Of a DNA stretch of 57,546 bases, positions 16,677 to 27,057 are shown piece by piece. The notes under the pieces were generated by a model. The model searched no databases. It was not told where the DNA came from and saw only the letters and a program-made list of their open reading frames with translations. A program made the position numbers and the translations under genes. Position 1 is the first letter of the stretch, and each line of letters starts with the position of its first letter. This stretch comes from JAFTYR01 sp964571375 (GTDB taxonomy: Bacteria; Pseudomonadota; Gammaproteobacteria; Burkholderiales; Burkholderiaceae_F). The stretch lies in NCBI GenBank assembly GCA_964571375.1, contig CAZNBL010000005.1:1-57546 (forward strand), written 5' to 3'.

Positions 16677-17654
16677 TTATTGACCATGAAGCAAAAACCT
16701 CAGCGTGCGCATGGGAAGATACCCAAGGCTGCCGGGGAATCTGCCGAGCGGAAATCCGCAATGACCGCCTTCTTTCGGAAATTCAGCTCTCACAGAAGAT
16801 GAAATATCCCCTGCTGCGGGCAGGAAAGACGGTCTGACAAAAGGATCGTTGCAGGCATTGATCATGAGCGTCGGAAGACGGATGCCTCCGAGCACACGGA
16901 TGCTTGAACAGGAAGTCCAATAGTCTAATGCATTCTCAAACCCGTGCAAAGGCGCGGTGACTGCCTCATCAAAGTCTTTAAGGCTCTGAATTGTTACAAG
17001 TTTTTGTGAACCGATGGCTCCCGGAAAACGCTCTTCGATACGCCGGGCTTTTGCCTGCAGAGTCTGCATAAAGTTGCGCTCGTAGATGCGGGAGAAACCG
17101 CGGCAGATACAGTCGTTGCTGGCAACCAGATCCAAGGGGGAGCAAACTGCGACGGCACAATCGACCAGATTTGCAGCTTCTTCTCCCCGGGTACCGGCCC
17201 AAAAAAGAATATTGTTAGCGCCGAGAGAAACACCCATCGTTCCGATTCTGGCCGCAGGCCAGAGGGAACGTACACGCCTGAAGATCCAATCGAGCTCGCA
17301 GGCGTCACCTGCAAAATAGGCTCTCGGAAGACGATTTTCAATACCGCCGCAACCTCGGTAATGGATCACCATACCGCGCACACCCTGAGCAGCACACTCA
17401 CTCATCAGAGCTTCGGCGTAGTGACTGTGCGAAGAGCCTTCGAGACCGTGAATATGCACGAGAACCGGAGCGTCGGCAGCGAGCGGTTCCGGTTCCGAGA
17501 AATCCACTGCAATCACGTCGCCGTCGGGTGTGTCCCAGATTTCCCTGCGATAGCTCACCCGGGGACGTACAAAACATATAGCAGGCAGCACGGTCTGCAG
17601 ATGGCCGCCCGGAATCCAAAGCGGCGCGCGATAGTCCGATACACCGATACTCAT
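16677..17654 (-). CDS. YheT-like alpha/beta-hydrolase
   Basis: A 325-residue COG0429 hydrolase. Features are APLWIPGGHLQTVLPA at the N-terminus (a YheT hallmark), the oxyanion region HIHGLEGSSHSHY, HYRGCGG, the nucleophile elbow GVSLGAN with Ser143, an Asp in NACNDPFV, and a His in GGHCGF, so the Ser-Asp-His triad is complete. The family is predicted to hydrolyse esters or lipids, but the substrate is not established. It starts 5 bases after the glnE stop, which suggests co-transcription. Confidence 0.88.
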   Translation of the reverse strand: MSIGVSDYRAPLWIPGGHLQTVLPAICFVRPRVSYRREIWDTPDGDVIAVDFSEPEPLAADAPVLVHIHGLEGSSHSHYAEALMSECAAQGVRGMVIHYRGCGGIENRLPRAYFAGDACELDWIFRRVRSLWPAARIGTMGVSLGANNILFWAGTRGEEAANLVDCAVAVCSPLDLVASNDCICRGFSRIYERNFMQTLQAKARRIEERFPGAIGSQKLVTIQSLKDFDEAVTAPLHGFENALDYWTSCSSIRVLGGIRLPTLMINACNDPFVRPSFLPAAGDISSSVRAEFPKEGGHCGFPLGRFPGSLGYLPMRTLRFLLHGQ

Positions 17655-17659
17655 ATTCG

Positions 17660-20530
17660 TTACGACTCAAGTGTATCCATCGGCTTGTAGCCCGAGAAAA
17701 TATCGCTCCAGAGCGAACGGACCACATCGGGCGCGCCCTTCAATGTTTCTTCAGGAACTCTTACCGGCGTACTGTCTGGCTGATTGAGGCGGAAGTGATG
17801 CTGAATTCTGCGATACGTACGATAAATTTCAGCCACCTTGAGCGCCTTATCTCCGTCGATAAGACCGGCTTCCGCCGCCATCGTAATAAGTTTGATGTTG
17901 CCGAAGTTATTAACGAGTTCGGGATGATCGGCCGAAGCTGTGAGCACCAGGAACTGAACCATAAATTCCACGTCGACCATACCGCCCGCATCGTGCTTGA
18001 TATCAAAGAGATCGGTCTTATTGACATGGCCCTGATGCATTCTTTCGCGCATCGCAAGAATCTTGCCGGCGGTTTCTTCAATATTTCTTCTCTGACAGAG
18101 GATATAGCGGCGTTCTTCTTCAAACGCATCGCCGATATCCCTGTCGCCCGCACAGAAACGCCCGCGGGTCAGCGCCTGATGTTCCCATGTCCAGGCACCT
18201 GTACCGTCTTCATTCCGTTCATAACGCCTGAAAGCTTCCAGCGTCGAAACCAGCATGCTCGATTCGCCGTTCGGACGCAGTCGCATATCCACATCGAAAA
18301 GCACGCCTGAGGTTGTCGTTACCGTCAGCCAGTTAAGCAGTCGGCGGGCAAAACGCATGTAGTACTTTTCTGCATCCTGCACGTCATCGTCAAAAAGGAA
18401 TACCAAGTCGAGGTCGCTCGCGTATCCGAGCTCTTTTCCTCCGAGTTTGCCGTATGCAATAACGGCAAATTTAGGCACTTCTCTCGGCCGGCTCGGCACG
18501 GTTTTCCATGCCTCTTCCATCACAACTTCAAGCGTTGCATCAGCCAAGGCCGAGAGCTGGTCGGCCAGTCGTTCAACACTTAAACGTTCATCGAGGTCGG
18601 CAAGCAGCAGCTTGAAGAGTTCGGCGTGATGGAATTCACGCACCAAATTCATACGCGCTTCCTGATCGGATTCTTCAAGACCTTCGAGGCGCCAGCGCAT
18701 GCGTTCGATGTAGCCCGAATAATTGACCGGAGTGTAATCGTCGATCTGATGCTGGCGTTCATCGAGCAACTCGTCGAGCAGAAGCGGATGACGGATAAGG
18801 TAGTCGGTAGCCCAACGGCTGGCACTCAGCAGCTTTGCCACGCGCATTGCCATCATCGGATACTGCAGAAGAAGCGATACGTAAGTCGGACGTCCGGCAA
18901 TCACTTCAAGAAATGAGGTATAGCGCTCGAGCAGCTCATCTGCAGAAATCGACGTTTCAAACTTCGGCATCTGAGAGGGAATCTCTCGTACTACCCTCTG
19001 CACGAGTTTGGTCATTCGATTGCGTGCCGAAGGCTTGATCAGTTTGAGCGCACGAACCGTCATCAGCGACAGGATGCGTCCGGCAGACTCCTGCGGACGC
19101 ATGTAGCCCATAGATGCGAATCGATCGGAAAGAGCAGGAAGCGCGGTTTCTATACCGACATCCCAGCCGAGAGGCCAGTCATCGGGATCGTCCTTTTGTT
19201 GATCGGTCTGGAAAATCGCATCGAAGGACTCGGCAACGTAATCGTTGGCATCGGACAACGCCTTATTAAGCGCCTCACGGGTAAAGCCGAGCATGGCAGC
19301 GATACGCTCCTGCTCTGCCGCATCATCCGGGTAGAGCTGCGTCTGTTGATCGTCGATATACTGCAGAACGTGTTCGAAATTACGAAGGAACAGATAGATC
19401 TCCGAGAGCGCCTGCGCTTCATCGGCAGCAATCACCTGTTCTTTGGCAAGCAACTGCAAAGAGCGCAATGTCGAGCGTTCTCTTAACTGCTTGATACGAC
19501 CGGCTCGGATTACCTGGAAAGTCTGCACGATGAATTCGATTTCACGGATACCGCCTCGACCGAGTTTGACGTTCACACCTTTTTTGAAACTTTCAAGCGA
19601 TCTCTGGCGTGTCATCGCACGGATTTTGGCGTGCAGATCGGTCAGCGAGCTGATTGCCGAGAAGTCGAGGAACTTGCGATACACGAAGGGCCGCACCAAG
19701 TCTTCAAGGTTCTTGCACTGAATTTCGAAATCCGTTTCCGATGCGAAGACAGCTTTGCTGACAATACGTCCCTTGGACCAGGCAAAGCGCTCCCAGTCAC
19801 GTCCTTGCAGCATCAGATATTCTTCGAGCATACCGGTCGAGCAGACAATCGGTCCCGAATCGCCGTTCGGACGAAGACGCATATCGACTCGGAATACAAA
19901 TCCCTCGTCCGTAAGATCATTGATCGCAGGAATAATCTTTTTCGAAAGCCGCTCGAAAAACTCACGGTTGCTCAAAGACTTTTTCGGATTCGGATACTCG
20001 GGGGTAGCCTGACAATCACCGTCCTCATCGTAAATAAAGATGAGGTCAATATCGCTCGAAACATTCAGTTCACTGCCGCCCAACTTACCCATACCGACCA
20101 CAAGCAGATCCTGAGGAATACCGAGAGGAGAAGTCGGAACACCGAAACGACGTGCAAGCTCCCTGGCATAAACCGAAACCGTACGGCTCACCACCAGTTC
20201 GGCCAGATGCGACATACCCCGAACCACTTCCTCGTAACCGCCTGCACCGGTCACGTCGCGCACAATCAGTGACATCATCACATCGCGTCTTAAACGACGG
20301 ATCGCCGGTTCAAGCGTATCGGAATCGACAATCGCTTCCAGACGCTCCTTCATCTGCTCATAAGTAATCGCAGATGCAGCAATATTTCTGAGGTACTCGA
20401 GCTTACGAACCTCATCATCGGCAAACATCGCCGTCAGCGTTCGGCTGACGTAGTTCGAGTAATGCGGCACATCCTCGGGAGAGAGACGAGCACAGCACGG
20501 ACGCAAATCGGACAAATTCAGGGCAGTCAT
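17660..20530 (-). CDS. glnE: Bifunctional glutamine synthetase adenylyltransferase/deadenylase GlnE
   Basis: A 956-residue enzyme with two nucleotidyltransferase domains. The N-terminal deadenylase has GMGKLGGSELNVSSDIDL (Asp160 and Asp162) and VDMRLRPNGDSG. The C-terminal adenylylase has AYGKLGGKELGYASDLDL and VDMRLRPNGESS. It switches glutamine synthetase off by adenylylation when glutamine is high and back on when low, under PII (GlnB) control. Both catalytic centres keep their acidic pairs, so both activities are expected. It is transcribed divergently from yhdP across 93 bases. Length is close to E. coli GlnE (946). Confidence 0.97.
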   Translation of the reverse strand: MTALNLSDLRPCCARLSPEDVPHYSNYVSRTLTAMFADDEVRKLEYLRNIAASAITYEQMKERLEAIVDSDTLEPAIRRLRRDVMMSLIVRDVTGAGGYEEVVRGMSHLAELVVSRTVSVYARELARRFGVPTSPLGIPQDLLVVGMGKLGGSELNVSSDIDLIFIYDEDGDCQATPEYPNPKKSLSNREFFERLSKKIIPAINDLTDEGFVFRVDMRLRPNGDSGPIVCSTGMLEEYLMLQGRDWERFAWSKGRIVSKAVFASETDFEIQCKNLEDLVRPFVYRKFLDFSAISSLTDLHAKIRAMTRQRSLESFKKGVNVKLGRGGIREIEFIVQTFQVIRAGRIKQLRERSTLRSLQLLAKEQVIAADEAQALSEIYLFLRNFEHVLQYIDDQQTQLYPDDAAEQERIAAMLGFTREALNKALSDANDYVAESFDAIFQTDQQKDDPDDWPLGWDVGIETALPALSDRFASMGYMRPQESAGRILSLMTVRALKLIKPSARNRMTKLVQRVVREIPSQMPKFETSISADELLERYTSFLEVIAGRPTYVSLLLQYPMMAMRVAKLLSASRWATDYLIRHPLLLDELLDERQHQIDDYTPVNYSGYIERMRWRLEGLEESDQEARMNLVREFHHAELFKLLLADLDERLSVERLADQLSALADATLEVVMEEAWKTVPSRPREVPKFAVIAYGKLGGKELGYASDLDLVFLFDDDVQDAEKYYMRFARRLLNWLTVTTTSGVLFDVDMRLRPNGESSMLVSTLEAFRRYERNEDGTGAWTWEHQALTRGRFCAGDRDIGDAFEEERRYILCQRRNIEETAGKILAMRERMHQGHVNKTDLFDIKHDAGGMVDVEFMVQFLVLTASADHPELVNNFGNIKLITMAAEAGLIDGDKALKVAEIYRTYRRIQHHFRLNQPDSTPVRVPEETLKGAPDVVRSLWSDIFSGYKPMDTLES

Positions 20531-20623
20531 GTCTAAACCCGTTTAAAATTTCGCTTTAAGCCATATGTTACATTTGGATAGCGCACGGCGGTACCCTGCC
20601 CGGCGCCAAAATGTTTTTTATCG

Positions 20624-23600
20624 ATGAATCAGAGCGTAGAAAAATTAAATCCGGTCAGTACCGGCAAACAGCGGTTGAAACAGTTTCTGAGCTGGGTCGG
20701 GTGGATTTTTGTTGCGTTGTACTTTACTTTTGCCGCTCTCATTCTCGTTACGCGCTTTGTCATCGTTCCGTACATCTCGGATTCTCAGGATCTTCTTGAA
20801 GAAGAGCTGGCTCAAGCCCTCAATCAGCCCGTTGTTATCAAGGATATTGAAATCGGTTGGTCAGGCGTCAGTCCGCTGATTACGGCCGAAAACATTCAGA
20901 TCGGCAATCCGGAAAACCCGCTCTCCGTAAAGCGTCTCTCCGCAATCTTTTCCTATAAATCTTTCCTCTTTCTTTCGCCTGTTTTTTCTTCGATTGAGAT
21001 CGAGGATGCAAAAGTTGCGCTCACCCGCACGGAAAAAAATGAATTCGATTTAAACGGTATTTCCTTTGCCCTGCCGGAGCAGGATCAAGAACAGGCAAAA
21101 GGTTCTTCCGACGAAGTCATCCTTTGGCTTTTCCGTCAGAAGAACATTATTGTCCGAAACGCAGAATTCAGTTTTACCGACAAAGTCAAAAATAAGTCGG
21201 TCAATCTGAAAAATATAGAGTTTGCTTCCCGCAACGGTCCGATCTTCAAGCGCTTTGCTTTGCAGGCAGTCCCGCCTGCCAACCTTACGGCTCCTCTTGA
21301 TATCCGCGGAGAACTGTTTCCTGCTTTCGGCGCACTCCCGCATGACTTTGCCAAGTGGAACGCCCGTCTGTACGGCAAGTTCACCGACCTGAACCTTGCC
21401 CCGCTCACAGACCTTGTTGCCGAATACTCGATCCCGATCGAAGGTTTCGCCTCGGCCGAGGTCTGGCTCAATCTGCATCACTGGATGCCTGAATCTCTTC
21501 AGATTGCCGGCGCCGCATCAAAACTGCAGATGCAATTTGCCGACGATCTCAAGCCGCTTGCGCTCTCCTTTATCGAAGGCCATATCAAAGGATCTTACAA
21601 AGACGGCACATTTGATTTAAAGACCTCGGACGTCTCCTACCAGCTCAAGGGCGAACGTGCGATCTTTGACTTTGACAGTGCTCTGAGCCTTCGCATGAAG
21701 GACGATAAAGTTGAAAAAGCCAAATTCAGTGCCAATACCATCGAACTGAAGGAAATTGTCCGTCTTTTCCCGGCTCTTCCGCTTCCTGACGCACTTAAGG
21801 AATTCGTATACCGACGCAATCTCGGCGGTACCATCCGCAACGCATCCGTCGTTTGGGACGGACCGGTTGACGAGCCCAATCACTATGAATTCGCACTCGA
21901 ATTCACCAATCTCAGCTCTGACGGCCAAAGCGGTCGCAACGGTAAAGCCTGGTTGCCGGGATTCCGTAATTTCAGCGGTTCTGTCTTTGCCGACAACGAG
22001 GGAGGCAGCGTCTCGATTTCTGCAAACAATGCTCTGATCGCATTTCCCGGTCTTTTCCCGGTTGCAAGTTTCAAGCTCGACAATCTCAAGCTCGAATCTC
22101 ACTGGAATATGGACGCTCCCGGAAAGCTCGGCGCATTCAAGATCGACCGCGTCAGTGCTTCGAACAGTGATGTGAGCTTTACGGCTTCCGGCCGCTATGT
22201 CGTTGACGGTTCTCCGTTCGGCTTCCTCGACCTGGAAGCAGAAAAAATCAACGGAAATGCAAAGAGCGCCTGGAAGTACGTTCCTAACATTGCCGGCAAG
22301 GAAACAATCAAGTGGCTCAGATACGCTCTGATCTCCGGCAAAGCTAAGAACGGTACGGCTGTGATCCGCGGTCCCCTGCATGAATTTGCATGGACCGGCT
22401 CTGATAAATACAAATTCCTGACCGAATTCGATATCGAAGACGTCACTCTCAACGTCTTCCCGACAAGACGTCGCAATGCCGCAGGCAATCTTGAGAATAT
22501 TGTTGTCTGGCCGCTGTTTACGAACATTTCCGGTCGCGGCACCTTTGAAGGCGACGGCATGAAGATCGAAGCAACCAAAGGTCGCTACATGGATGCAGAA
22601 ATCAGTCGTGTTATCGCTGAAATTCCGTCGTTTGCCGACAAAACCATCTGGCTCAACATCGATGCAAACGCCACGGGACCGCTTCCCTCGTTCCTGCACT
22701 ATGTCAACCGCTCGCCGGTCACCGATTACACAGGCGGCATCTTTACCAAGGCCGCCGGCAACGGCAGCGGCGATCTCGACCTTGCACTTCGCATACCGCT
22801 GCACGGTCCGGGCAACGTTAAGGTCGACGGTGCCTTCACAACGCACGGCAATGATTTCGCTTTCAATCAGTTCAATATCCCCGACCTCACCGATGTAAAC
22901 GGCATCGTCCGCTTCAGTGAAAAGGGAGCTTCTTCCGAAGGCCTGAACGCTAAAGTACAGGGAGAAGCGGTCAATGCCGAAATCTCAACCGCCAAGAACG
23001 GCACCATTACGGTCAAAGCCGACGGAACATTCCCCGCAAGTGCTCTCCATCAGGTTCTGCCGGGCAACTGGTCTTCTGAACTCATCGCCAAATACATCAG
23101 CGGCAAGGCACCGTTCACCCTTAAAGCCGATGTCAACGGCAGCTCCGTGGATCTCGACATCAGAAGTCCTCTGACCGGCATTTCGAGCACTATCGAGCCG
23201 TTTGTTATGACTGAGGACGATCAAAATCCGCTGTCGCTGCAGATCAAAGTCGGCAAAAACACCCTCAATGTCGATCTTGCTGTCGACAATCAGGTACAGA
23301 CCAAGGTCGATACAGTAAACGGCGATATCAAACGCGCCACGTTCGGCATCCCGACAGCCCTTCCGATGCCCTCCGAAGGTATTGCAATCAACGTCAGCAC
23401 GGACACCGTTTCTGTTGACGAATGGACGTCGATTCTGTCCTCTGCATTCCCGCAGAAGCCCGTAACCGGTACAGAAACCATCGCTCTTCCTCTGCTCGAC
23501 ACTGCCAATATTTCCGTCAAGAAACTTCTGATGGAGCATTTCAATCAGGACAACCTGGTATTTAATGCTCAAAGAAGCCATGACGGATGGCTTGCACACG

Positions 23601-24610
23601 TCCACAGCGACCTTCTTTCGGGTGAGCTCGAGTGGCAGAAAATCAAGGTCAAAGAGCCGCGCCTTATCGCACACTTCTCCAAGCTCTATGTACCGAAAGC
23701 ACTTGATACCGCTGCCAAGGAAGTTAAACCCGTTTCGCTTCAGGGCGGCTGGCCTGCAATCGACGCAATTGTCGAGGAGTTCGTTTACGGCGACATTACG
23801 ATCGGCAAAGTCGAGCTCAATGCCGTCAATACGCCGTCTGCCCAAGGTCATCTCTGGCAGATCAAGAAACTGAACATCTCCAACCGCGACTCGATTCTGA
23901 CAAGCTCGGGCAGCTGGCTCAAGCAGTTTGACGGCGGTAACCGCACCACGCTGATCTTCGACAACAAGATCAGCGACCTCGGCAATCTTCTCAAACGCTT
24001 CAACATGCAGAAGATCATCCGCAAGGGTAACGGCACGGTCAAAGGCGAACTCGGCTGGGACGGCACTCCGCTCAGCTTCAACACCCAGAGCTTTGACGGC
24101 GAACTCGACATCAATCTCAGAAAAGGCGACATTCTTCAAATCCAGCCGGGACCGGCTGCAAAACTGCTGTCGCTGCTGAGTCTGCAATCGCTTACCCGTT
24201 ACTTCACGCTCGACTTCCGTGACTTCTACTCCAAAGGTTTCACATTCGATACGATTCACGGAGCCGGTCATATCGACAACGGTCTGATGAAGATCGACGA
24301 TCTCACGATGGTAGGAACCGGTGCCTCCGTCATCATCAACGGCGATGTGAATATCGAAAAGGAAAATCAGGATCTTCACATTCTGGTTCTGCCCGACATC
24401 AACGCTACAGGAGCTTCGATTGCGCTCGCAGTTGCCAACCCGATTGCCGGCGTCGGCAGCCTTATCGCTCAGTTGATTTTCAAAGACCCCTTAAGTAAGC
24501 TTTTTTCCTTCGAATACGAGGTCACAGGAACCTGGTCCGAACCCGTCGTCACCAAGGTTGAACGACAAATACAGAAACCCGCTGAAACCGGCGGCGAGGT
24601 CGGACATTAA
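20624..24610 (+). CDS. yhdP: YhdP-family AsmA-like envelope phospholipid transport protein
   Basis: A 1328-residue protein with one N-terminal transmembrane helix (WVGWIFVALYFTFAALILVT, near residues 28-50) and a very long periplasmic region rich in beta strands ending in an AsmA-like domain. It matches the YhdP/TIGR02099 type: TM anchor, repeated beta-groove segments, C-terminal part with PGPAAKLLSLLSLQSLTRY and GIGSL-like SLIAQLIFKDPLSKLFSFEYEVTG. In E. coli YhdP, with TamB and YdbH, carries phospholipid from inner to outer membrane. The order yhdP-nitrilase-tldD is typical of Betaproteobacteria, and nitrilase follows after 26 bases. Confidence 0.9.
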   Translation: MNQSVEKLNPVSTGKQRLKQFLSWVGWIFVALYFTFAALILVTRFVIVPYISDSQDLLEEELAQALNQPVVIKDIEIGWSGVSPLITAENIQIGNPENPLSVKRLSAIFSYKSFLFLSPVFSSIEIEDAKVALTRTEKNEFDLNGISFALPEQDQEQAKGSSDEVILWLFRQKNIIVRNAEFSFTDKVKNKSVNLKNIEFASRNGPIFKRFALQAVPPANLTAPLDIRGELFPAFGALPHDFAKWNARLYGKFTDLNLAPLTDLVAEYSIPIEGFASAEVWLNLHHWMPESLQIAGAASKLQMQFADDLKPLALSFIEGHIKGSYKDGTFDLKTSDVSYQLKGERAIFDFDSALSLRMKDDKVEKAKFSANTIELKEIVRLFPALPLPDALKEFVYRRNLGGTIRNASVVWDGPVDEPNHYEFALEFTNLSSDGQSGRNGKAWLPGFRNFSGSVFADNEGGSVSISANNALIAFPGLFPVASFKLDNLKLESHWNMDAPGKLGAFKIDRVSASNSDVSFTASGRYVVDGSPFGFLDLEAEKINGNAKSAWKYVPNIAGKETIKWLRYALISGKAKNGTAVIRGPLHEFAWTGSDKYKFLTEFDIEDVTLNVFPTRRRNAAGNLENIVVWPLFTNISGRGTFEGDGMKIEATKGRYMDAEISRVIAEIPSFADKTIWLNIDANATGPLPSFLHYVNRSPVTDYTGGIFTKAAGNGSGDLDLALRIPLHGPGNVKVDGAFTTHGNDFAFNQFNIPDLTDVNGIVRFSEKGASSEGLNAKVQGEAVNAEISTAKNGTITVKADGTFPASALHQVLPGNWSSELIAKYISGKAPFTLKADVNGSSVDLDIRSPLTGISSTIEPFVMTEDDQNPLSLQIKVGKNTLNVDLAVDNQVQTKVDTVNGDIKRATFGIPTALPMPSEGIAINVSTDTVSVDEWTSILSSAFPQKPVTGTETIALPLLDTANISVKKLLMEHFNQDNLVFNAQRSHDGWLAHVHSDLLSGELEWQKIKVKEPRLIAHFSKLYVPKALDTAAKEVKPVSLQGGWPAIDAIVEEFVYGDITIGKVELNAVNTPSAQGHLWQIKKLNISNRDSILTSSGSWLKQFDGGNRTTLIFDNKISDLGNLLKRFNMQKIIRKGNGTVKGELGWDGTPLSFNTQSFDGELDINLRKGDILQIQPGPAAKLLSLLSLQSLTRYFTLDFRDFYSKGFTFDTIHGAGHIDNGLMKIDDLTMVGTGASVIINGDVNIEKENQDLHILVLPDINATGASIALAVANPIAGVGSLIAQLIFKDPLSKLFSFEYEVTGTWSEPVVTKVERQIQKPAETGGEVGH

Positions 24611-24636
24611 CTCCCTTCACTGATAAAAATAGAAAA

Positions 24637-25470
24637 ATGCTAAGAATTGCCACATGTCAGATGACATCCGGAGCAGATGTCAAAGAAAACCTGAAGACAG
24701 CTTCCAATCTTGTCCGTCAGGCTGCATTAAAGGGTGCCGAACTCGCCATCCTTCCCGAAATGTTCCCCTGCCTCGGAATGAGCCGAGAGCAGATTTTTAA
24801 CGTCGCTGAAGACTATGAAGACGGCCTGATCCAGGAAACAATGGCCGAGCTTGCCAAACAGAACGGCATCACAATCGTTGCCGGATCCATTCCGTTAAAG
24901 AGCAATGACCCTCAGCGCATCTTCAACAGTTCCGTTGTTTACGATTCTTTCGGCGGCACCGTTGTCCGTTACGACAAGATTCATCTGTTCTCCTACAAGC
25001 ACCAGAACGAAGAACATGACGAATCCTCGATTTACGTTGCTGGCCGTCGCCCGACACACTTCCTGCTTCCGCTCGGAAACGGTACCGTTATTAAGGTCGG
25101 TCTCGCCATCTGCTACGACCTTCGCTTCCCGAATCTCTTCCGTCAGATGGACACTCCCGATCTGATCGTTCTGCCGTCTGCATTTACGGTCAATACCGGC
25201 AGCGCTCATTGGGAGCTGTTGCTTCGCGCCAGAGCGGTTGAAAACCTCTGCTACGTTGCAGCTGCCGGCCAGGCCGGTACCAACAGTGCAGGCCGCTCCT
25301 TCTGGGGTCACTCCATGGTGGTCGATCCCTGGGGTAAGGTACAGACATCGCTCGGACAGGCGGAAACCGGCATCGCCTTGGCTACTCTTGATCCGATCCT
25401 GCTCTCTCAGGTACGTGCCACACTTCCGGCACTTTTAAATCGCACGGAATACGAAACCGAAGCTCTTTGA
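24637..25470 (+). CDS. Carbon-nitrogen hydrolase (nitrilase superfamily, Nit1/YbeM-like amidase)
   Basis: A 277-residue nitrilase-superfamily amidase with the complete catalytic set: Glu41 in ILPEMFPC, Lys114 in RYDKIHLFSY and Cys159 in LAICYDLRFPNLFR. The pattern is that of the Nit1/YbeM branch, whose members hydrolyse deaminated glutathione as a metabolite-repair step. Omega-amidase is the alternative. It is cytoplasmic, with no signal peptide. It sits between yhdP and tldD in a conserved betaproteobacterial trio, which hints at an envelope- or stress-linked role that has not been worked out. Confidence 0.88.
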   Translation: MLRIATCQMTSGADVKENLKTASNLVRQAALKGAELAILPEMFPCLGMSREQIFNVAEDYEDGLIQETMAELAKQNGITIVAGSIPLKSNDPQRIFNSSVVYDSFGGTVVRYDKIHLFSYKHQNEEHDESSIYVAGRRPTHFLLPLGNGTVIKVGLAICYDLRFPNLFRQMDTPDLIVLPSAFTVNTGSAHWELLLRARAVENLCYVAAAGQAGTNSAGRSFWGHSMVVDPWGKVQTSLGQAETGIALATLDPILLSQVRATLPALLNRTEYETEAL

Positions 25471-25493
25471 TATCCGCGCGCCAGGCAGTAAAC

Positions 25494-26942
25494 ATGAAAA
25501 ACAGCAATACCGATATCGCCGTCCGCGAACTCTTGGAAGCCAACGGACTCACTACGGAAGATCTTGAAAAAGCCTTCCGGGGATTTGCGGGAAAGTCGAT
25601 CGATTACAGCGACTTCTATTTCCAGAAAACCGCAAGCGAAGGCTTTGTACTCGAAGAAGGCATTATTAAGTCGGGTAACTTCAGCATTGACTGCGGTGTC
25701 GGTGTGCGCGCTCAAAAGGGTGCGCAGCAGGCACTTGCCTATTCGGACGAAATCTCGCTTACTGCGCTGAAAGACGCCGTCGAAACCGTCAAAGCACTCG
25801 GCTCCGACACTTCGGGCGAAGACAAGGTCATCAAAATTGAAAGCAGAAGCGAACCGAAACCGCTTTACGCCGCATGCAACCCGATCGAACTTACTGAGAC
25901 TGAAGCAAAGATCGAGCTGTTAAAGAAAATCGAATTCAAGGTCCGCGCCAAGAGCCCGCTCATTCAGCAGGTCATGGCTTACGTCAATTCAGTCTACGAA
26001 GTTGTTCTCATCGCAGGCAGCGACGGCCGCCTGATCGGCGACGTACGCCCCTTGGTCCGAATCGGCATCTCCGTGATCGCAGAAAAGAACGGACAGAGAG
26101 AACAGGCCCATTCGGGCGGCGGCGGTCGCTTCGACCTCTCCTACTACAGCGACAAAGTACTCGATACTTATGTCGATGAAGCTGTTTCGAGCGCACTCAG
26201 AAACTTGGAGGCCAAGCCGTCCCCGGCCGGAGTACTTCCCGTCGTACTCGGCAACGGATGGCCCGGCGTTTTGCTGCATGAAGCAGTCGGCCACGGTCTT
26301 GAAGGCGACTTCAACCGCAAAGGCACCAGTGTCTTTACCGACATGATCGGTAAACGTGTCGCAAGTCCCGGCGTTACAGTCGTCGACGACGGTACGATCG
26401 CCGACCGCAGAGGCTCTCTGACGATTGACGACGAAGGCAACGAAACTCAGCGTACCGTACTGATCGAAGACGGCATTCTCACCGGTTATCTGCAGGACGA
26501 GCTCAACGCCCGTCTGACCGGCGGAAAAACAACCGGCAACGCCAGACGCGAGAGCTTTGCGCATCTGCCGATGCCGCGTATGACCAATACCTTCATGCTT
26601 GCCGGCACTCTCAGCCCAGAAGAGATCATCGAATCCGTCGATTACGGCATTTACGCCAAGAACTTCGGCGGCGGACAGGTCGACATTACGAGCGGTAAGT
26701 TCGTCTTCTCGATGTGCGACGCCTGGCTGATTGAAAAAGGCAAAATCACCTGTCCGGTCAAGGGGGCTACTCTGATCGGCTCCGGCGATGACGCCCTTAC
26801 CAAGATCGAACTGATCGGCAACGATCTCGCGCTCGACCCTGGTGTCGGCACCTGCGGCAAAGACGGTCAGAGTGTTCCTGTCGGCGTCGGTATGCCGACC
26901 ATCCGTATCAACGGCTTAACGGTCGGCGGTACAGACTCGTAA
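25494..26942 (+). CDS. tldD: Metalloprotease TldD
   Basis: A 482-residue TldD subunit. It carries the zinc site HEAVGHGLEGDFNRKG (HExxxH) and the downstream region TSGKFVFSMCDAWLIEKGKIT plus the C-terminal Cys in GTCGKDGQ, all typical of TldD rather than TldE. TldD/TldE form a heterodimeric protease acting on flexible peptides, for example in microcin B17 maturation and CcdA antidote degradation. The partner tldE/pmbA is not in the window. A TTG at 25467 overlaps the nitrilase stop and adds nine residues. ATG 25494, with AGG upstream, looks like the real start. Confidence 0.93.
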   Translation: MKNSNTDIAVRELLEANGLTTEDLEKAFRGFAGKSIDYSDFYFQKTASEGFVLEEGIIKSGNFSIDCGVGVRAQKGAQQALAYSDEISLTALKDAVETVKALGSDTSGEDKVIKIESRSEPKPLYAACNPIELTETEAKIELLKKIEFKVRAKSPLIQQVMAYVNSVYEVVLIAGSDGRLIGDVRPLVRIGISVIAEKNGQREQAHSGGGGRFDLSYYSDKVLDTYVDEAVSSALRNLEAKPSPAGVLPVVLGNGWPGVLLHEAVGHGLEGDFNRKGTSVFTDMIGKRVASPGVTVVDDGTIADRRGSLTIDDEGNETQRTVLIEDGILTGYLQDELNARLTGGKTTGNARRESFAHLPMPRMTNTFMLAGTLSPEEIIESVDYGIYAKNFGGGQVDITSGKFVFSMCDAWLIEKGKITCPVKGATLIGSGDDALTKIELIGNDLALDPGVGTCGKDGQSVPVGVGMPTIRINGLTVGGTDS

Positions 26943-27057
26943 CCGAGTTCCCAAAAAACCGAGAAGTGCCGATTAAGGAATTGCGATAAAGACGAATACT
27001 TCTATCAGCACTTTTCGCAGGGCATAATTACGAAAATAAGATTTTCTGGAGTTTAGA

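Noticed and set aside
22985..24379. 464-codon open frame opposite yhdP
   Set aside because: It lies wholly inside yhdP on the other strand and has random-looking composition.
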